NCBI GenBank assembly: GCA_022013615.1
Contig: JAKLQB010000292.1
Coordinates: 1-8,018, forward strand
Direction: 5' to 3'
DNA: 8,018 nt
DNA from: Desulfobacterales bacterium
GTDB lineage: Bacteria > Desulfobacterota > DSM-4660 > Desulfatiglandales > Desulfatiglandaceae
Shown piece by piece: positions 4,991 through 8,018 of the stretch. The notes beneath the pieces are model-generated. The model searched no databases, was not told the DNA's origin, and saw only the letters and a list, made by a program, of their open reading frames with translations. Positions within the stretch are counted from its first letter, which is position 1. Each line of letters starts with the position of its first letter. Made by a program: the position numbers and the translations under genes.

Positions 4991-6376
4991 ATGAAAAAAA
5001 TTTATAGAATTATTCTATTTCCGATCTACGTTCTTCTTAACTTTAGTGTCTTGGTAAAAAAGAAACGGTTGCTGTTTTGCTTACTAAGCTGCATGGTCCT
5101 CTTTCACCTAATTATAGGCGCCGCCCCATCGTCTTCGGAGAGGCCGTTCCCAAAGCCAAAGGGGCTTGTTAATGATTTCGCCAATGTGATACCTCAATCC
5201 TATGAACAAAAGATTGTTGCAATAACAAGCGAGCTGTTTCAAAAAACCGGGACGTCTGTGGTGGTTGTGACGATGCCTGATATAGGAGGTGGAGAATACA
5301 ATGATTATGCGATCCGTCTGTATAACGCATGGGGGATTGGGAAAAAAGGCGAGAATAAAGGAGTCTCGATCTTTGTTACAATCAAAGAAAGAGAAATGCG
5401 TATCACGACCGGGTATGGGATAGAGGGCATACTCACTAATGATCTGGCGGGCGAAATACGGGATCGTTACATAATCCCCTATCTCAAGCAGGACAAATAT
5501 GGAGAAGGATTGTTAAATGGGACTACTGCCGTGGCTCAGGTCATTGCCAGAGATGCTGGAGTAAAATTAATTGCTTTACAAGAACAAGAACTAAAATTGG
5601 CTTTGCCATCAGAAAATGCATTTAAAATAATTGAGTGCAGTAAATCAATATCTTATAGGGCAATTAGAGTTGATGTGCCATCGGGGATAGATTTAAGCAA
5701 TGATAAAACTGCAAGACAGATCATGGAGCAGGCGGCACATTTCGCACAAGATAAATGTCCAAAAAAACAGCCTTTTAGCAATATTTCTGTATTTCTCTGC
5801 CAAAGAGGGCAGAAATGGGTCCGTGATTGTGAAGTAAGCGCGAGGAATTACGATCATGATAAACTGACATGGCGTGAATATAGTAATTGCCCTCTTAGGG
5901 AACGTCTTGCTCGAGAGAAAGCAATGCAGCGCGCAGAAGAACAAAGGGTTAGGGAAGAAAGAAAACGACAAGAAATGCTTGCTAAAAAGGCTGCAGAGGA
6001 CCGAGAAAAAGCAGAGGCACGGAAACGGTTTGATGAATTTGTAAAGAAATATGATGTTAAGGACTGGCCTTCAAAAGAAGCTTTATTTGCCAATCCATTT
6101 GTATATGAAGGTAAAACAGTAGCGTTCGTCTCAAAATTTGAAACAATGATTTCGGCAACAGAAGGCATTTTTGAAAAAAATGATGAGCCTTTTTTAGTTT
6201 CAAAAATTCCGAAAGGATTATTTTCATCGAAAGTAAAAGTAGTTATAGCCGGCAGTGTTCTTGGAAAGAAGGAGATTAAGTTGCCAGTCCTTGGTACGGT
6301 ATTAGTTCCCCATTTAAAATTTGTTGGTGTGCATTTTTGTAAAGATTGGGGATGTAGCGACATAATTGCGAAATGA
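4991..6376 (+). CDS. TPM-domain protein fused to a Cys segment, coiled coil and possible OB-fold
   Basis: Read from 4991 the product has 461 residues. Two hydrophobic stretches begin it (about 4-22 and 26-44, with KKKR between), so export is likely but the signal is unusual. Residues 58-190 are a TPM_phosphatase (YgcG/Psb32) domain: GLVNDFANVIPQSYEQKI, VVVVTMPDIGGGEYNDYAIR, then YNAWGIGKKGENKGVSIFVT and MRITTGYGIEGILTNDLAGE. TPM domains are extracytoplasmic and often precede a membrane helix and Gly-rich tail; here that tail is missing. Instead a Cys-containing segment (about 205-302; C216, C256, C270, C280, C300) leads to an Arg/Glu/Lys coiled coil (about 302-348) and a beta-rich end (about 355-461; ANPFVYEGKTVAFVSKFETM, then VVIAGSVLGKKEI) resembling OB-fold tRNA_anti-like domains, closing with C450 and C455. 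Ordinary TPM proteins are about 250-300 residues, so this is a fusion. Role unknown; envelope maintenance is a plausible inference. It follows the TPR gene closely. Confidence 0.8.
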   Translation: MKKIYRIILFPIYVLLNFSVLVKKKRLLFCLLSCMVLFHLIIGAAPSSSERPFPKPKGLVNDFANVIPQSYEQKIVAITSELFQKTGTSVVVVTMPDIGGGEYNDYAIRLYNAWGIGKKGENKGVSIFVTIKEREMRITTGYGIEGILTNDLAGEIRDRYIIPYLKQDKYGEGLLNGTTAVAQVIARDAGVKLIALQEQELKLALPSENAFKIIECSKSISYRAIRVDVPSGIDLSNDKTARQIMEQAAHFAQDKCPKKQPFSNISVFLCQRGQKWVRDCEVSARNYDHDKLTWREYSNCPLRERLAREKAMQRAEEQRVREERKRQEMLAKKAAEDREKAEARKRFDEFVKKYDVKDWPSKEALFANPFVYEGKTVAFVSKFETMISATEGIFEKNDEPFLVSKIPKGLFSSKVKVVIAGSVLGKKEIKLPVLGTVLVPHLKFVGVHFCKDWGCSDIIAK

Positions 6377-6428
6377 GAGAAAAGATATAAATGAGAGGTT
6401 TTATATTGGGCGAAACACAAAAACTAAG

Positions 6429-6436
6429 AAGGAGGT
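6429..6436 (+). promoter_or_regulatory. Strong ribosome binding site of the Cys-rich small protein
   Basis: AAGGAGGT at 6429-6436 lies 6 bases before the ATG at 6443. It is the best single reason to accept this short open frame as a gene. Confidence 0.75.
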
Positions 6437-6442
6437 ATAACA

Positions 6443-6649
6443 ATGATTGAGAAAGAGAAAGGATCAGCGGGCGGAGTAGGTTTGTGTCCATTTTCATGGA
6501 TCGAGGTCACAAAGCCAGTGGGATGTTTATCGTCCTTATTTGGCGGAAAGGACAAAATACTTTCTGAGCCACAACCTTGTATGACTTCCAGATGTCAATT
6601 ATGGGACGCATTACAAGGAAATTGTGGGTTGATTACAAAGAAACCATGA
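6443..6649 (+). CDS. Small five-cysteine protein, unknown function
   Basis: A 68-residue protein with cysteines at 15, 28, 46, 51 and 61. The C-terminal half has the pattern C-x4-C-QLWD-x5-C (CMTSRCQLWDALQGNCG), which I associate with small uncharacterised Cys-motif proteins in anaerobic and environmental bacteria, though I cannot name a family. The N-terminal half, GGVGLCPFSWIEVTKPVGC, supplies two more cysteines. No signal peptide or membrane helix is visible. The spacing is compatible with binding zinc or an iron-sulfur cluster, or with disulfides; the sequence alone does not decide. It lies 66 bases after the TPM-fusion gene and 27 bases before yidD, with no terminator between, so it is probably in the same transcript. 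Confidence 0.65.
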   Translation: MIEKEKGSAGGVGLCPFSWIEVTKPVGCLSSLFGGKDKILSEPQPCMTSRCQLWDALQGNCGLITKKP

Positions 6650-6676
6650 CGGTTCAAAGGAGGTCGATACATAACT

Positions 6677-6901
6677 ATGGTCGAGGCCCATCTGGCTGAT
6701 GTCTTAGTATACGCCATACGCGTGTATCAAAAATATGTTTCCAGGTTTTTTAGAGGCTCTTGTATCTACATTCCGTCCTGCTCGCAATATTCAATTGATG
6801 CAATCCAGAAGCACGGAGCCCTTAAAGGAACGTTATTAGCCATTCGCCGTATTCTGAGATGTCGGCCTCCCTACAAAGGTGGACTTGATCCTGTCGAATG
6901 A
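6677..6901 (+). CDS. yidD: YidD, membrane protein insertion efficiency factor
   Basis: A 74-residue protein with the full YidD/DUF37 layout: an amphipathic N-terminal helix (LVYAIRVYQKYVSRFF, about 10-25), a Cys motif CIYIPSCSQYSIDAIQKHG (29-47), then GTLLAIRRILRC and RPPYKGGLDPVE at the C-terminus. YidD is a peripheral inner-membrane protein that aids YidC in inserting and folding membrane proteins. The length is close to the usual 70-90 residues, and the three family cysteines (29, 35, 62) are kept. The first motif usually reads CR(F/Y)xPSCS; here it is CIYIPSCS, with Ile for the usual Arg. yidD normally lies in rpmH-rnpA-yidD-yidC; here it is alone at the end of an unrelated cluster, which suggests a second copy or a moved gene. 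AAAGGAGGT at 6656-6664 precedes the ATG by 12 bases, a rather long gap. Confidence 0.93.
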   Translation: MVEAHLADVLVYAIRVYQKYVSRFFRGSCIYIPSCSQYSIDAIQKHGALKGTLLAIRRILRCRPPYKGGLDPVE

Positions 6902-7027
6902 ATGGACACTGAAAAATTGTGGTTCATTTGAGAGACGCTTTGCAGCTTACTTACTTAGTTAGCCCAAATGCCATACGTGCTTTTCAAGGCTTAAGAACCT
7001 TACTTCTTGACCTGATGAACATGGAAC
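6902..7027 (+). other. Intergenic gap between yidD and the last gene
   Basis: 126 bases without a gene. No stem with a T-run follows yidD and no convincing promoter precedes the next gene; CTTACTTACTTAGTTAG near 6947 is only a simple-sequence stretch. Confidence 0.4.
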
Positions 7028-7813
7028 ATGGATTACCGAGTTATGGAAACATTGGACAGCATTATTCTATCTTTTAGCTCCATTTTATTGTGCGTCATTA
7101 CATATCTACTCAAACGAACAGCAGATCTTCAGTTTGTAATGTCTTTGATGGCTGCATTCCAAAATGAATGGCATAGCAGAATCACTATCTTAATGCTAAC
7201 CGCTCTTCGCTCTGACTTCTTGAAAAAGGCGTTCAATGAGGCAATAGAAGAAGCATATGGCTGTAGCATGAACTACCAACATATTTGTAGACTGTTAAAT
7301 TCCCGGCTACGCGGCAACCGTTCAAATGAAGATCGTCTACGGTCATTCGAACAAAAACTTGCGAATATCATTTACAGGGATAAAGTGAACCCAGAGGTAC
7401 CTCTTTTTTCCGCATACGAAGCCCTTGATAAAGTTTTACTATCGTTTGATCGTCTGGCCATTCTATGTGATAAACCTCAAGCAATGAACAAATTCATAAA
7501 AAAGTACAAGCCTCCTTTGCATGACCTCAAAGACATACTGCAAGCACTCATTGCTGTGAGGATAGTCTTAGCTAAAGAAAATGGAAATCCGAACTACAAG
7601 AAGGACTATATGCTGTTATTGCGTATGCTCCATTTGGCCGACAGATGCCTCTACGAAACATGCAAGAAAGGTCTTCAGCAAAGAGGAGAATGGTCAATTA
7701 GGGATTCCTTTTGGGGTTGGCGTTGGAATATAAATTCAAGATTTATTATTTGGATAAATAAGAAACTCAGTGGTAATTGGCAGGACCAGCATTTTCCTCA
7801 TTCGCAAGAATAA
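7028..7813 (+). CDS. Unknown protein with one N-terminal membrane helix
   Basis: A 261-residue protein I do not recognise. Residues about 10-28 (DSIILSFSSILLCVITYLL) form a single membrane helix, followed by KR, so the rest should be cytoplasmic by the positive-inside rule. That part is largely helical, with many Leu, Lys and Arg residues, for example FNEAIEEAYGC (about 69-79), SYEALDKVLLSFDRLAILC-like helix (about 129-147) and DYMLLLRMLHLADRCLYETC (about 198-217). The end is aromatic (SFWGWRWNINSRFIIWINKK) and may lie on the membrane surface. A stop at 7016-7018 in the same frame limits the start to 7028 or the next ATG at 7043; neither has a clear ribosome binding site. Helical membrane-anchored proteins of this size occur in phage-defence and stress loci, but there is no diagnostic motif, so no function is claimed. 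Confidence 0.65.
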   Translation: MDYRVMETLDSIILSFSSILLCVITYLLKRTADLQFVMSLMAAFQNEWHSRITILMLTALRSDFLKKAFNEAIEEAYGCSMNYQHICRLLNSRLRGNRSNEDRLRSFEQKLANIIYRDKVNPEVPLFSAYEALDKVLLSFDRLAILCDKPQAMNKFIKKYKPPLHDLKDILQALIAVRIVLAKENGNPNYKKDYMLLLRMLHLADRCLYETCKKGLQQRGEWSIRDSFWGWRWNINSRFIIWINKKLSGNWQDQHFPHSQE

Positions 7814-8018
7814 GGGGGAAACGTCCAAAAAGTGAACGGAATAGGGGATACACCTTTTGAATGATCCAAACTTGCAACAGGATGTTGCTTAGCTCCTGTT
7901 TTTGAATTCATGTTTAGGAGTCCGATTTAAATGGGTCTACAGTGCATGTGAATGAGGGATGGCCAATCGGAGTTAGCCAATCCCTATTCGAGACGGGAGG
8001 ACGATACAGGGGGTGTAA
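7814..8018 (+). other. Noncoding right end of the window
   Basis: No gene is visible in these 205 bases. They contain the G-rich motifs GGGGGAAACGTCC (7814-7826) and AGGGGATACACC (7843-7854), the candidate terminator, and a hairpin GGGATGGC (7956-7963) / GCCAATCCC (7976-7984) with one bulged A. The heptamer GCCAATC also occurs twice in the hairpin (7962-7968 and 7976-7982). Confidence 0.45.
7876..7903 (+). terminator. Candidate intrinsic terminator after the last gene
   Basis: AACAGGA (7876-7882) pairs with TCCTGTT (7894-7900) across an 11-base loop, with a run of five Ts at 7899-7903. It sits 62 bases past the stop of the last gene, a sensible place for transcription to end. The stem is only 7 bp with moderate GC. 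Confidence 0.5.

Noticed and set aside
5854..6420. 188-residue minus-strand open frame
   Set aside because: Serine- and phenylalanine-rich translation is the typical antisense of the charged coiled coil of the TPM fusion.

Overview
The window is a gene-sparse, moderately AT-rich stretch of bacterial DNA, with strong AAGGAGGT-type ribosome binding sites before most genes. All genes I can support read on the + strand. No rRNA, tRNA, CRISPR array or intact transposase is visible. Two kinds of clue point to a Gram-negative, envelope-rich bacterium: a CsgG/FlgO-like exported protein, and the pairing of small toxin-antitoxin and Cys-rich proteins. Such genes are common in Desulfobacterota and Nitrospirota genomes, but the assignment is only a guess from gene content.

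Region 1 (1-1452) is accessory DNA. It holds the 3' end of an unidentified open frame that runs in from the left edge and a compact DUF4258 / YgiT-type zinc-finger toxin-antitoxin pair. A gap of about 390 bases without a convincing gene follows. It ends in a sequence faintly like an integron attC half-site, just before a small lysine-rich orphan protein.

Region 2 (1453-2580) has an AT-rich spacer with short repeats and then a badly broken gene. Joining its frames recovers a CsgG-like segment, a Cys-rich insert and a TPR-like C-terminus. Several small indels separate the frames, and one is an exact 11-bp tandem duplication whose removal restores the original end of the gene.

Region 3 (2581-6901) is a probable operon of five closely spaced genes with good ribosome binding sites: (a) an exported CsgG/FlgO-like protein with an extra beta-rich C-terminal domain; (b) a zinc-ribbon, coiled-coil, TPR protein anchored by two C-terminal membrane helices; (c) a TPM-domain protein fused to a Cys-containing segment, a charged coiled coil and a possible OB-fold; (d) a 68-residue five-cysteine protein; (e) YidD, which helps membrane protein insertion. 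Taken together this looks like an uncharacterised envelope-associated module, with the exported proteins (a) and (c) outside the membrane and (b) facing the cytoplasm. The functional link is inference from co-orientation and spacing.

Region 4 (6902-8018) holds one gene for an unknown protein with a single N-terminal membrane helix, then a likely intrinsic terminator. The last 200 bases are noncoding and carry mobile-element-like G-rich motifs and a hairpin.
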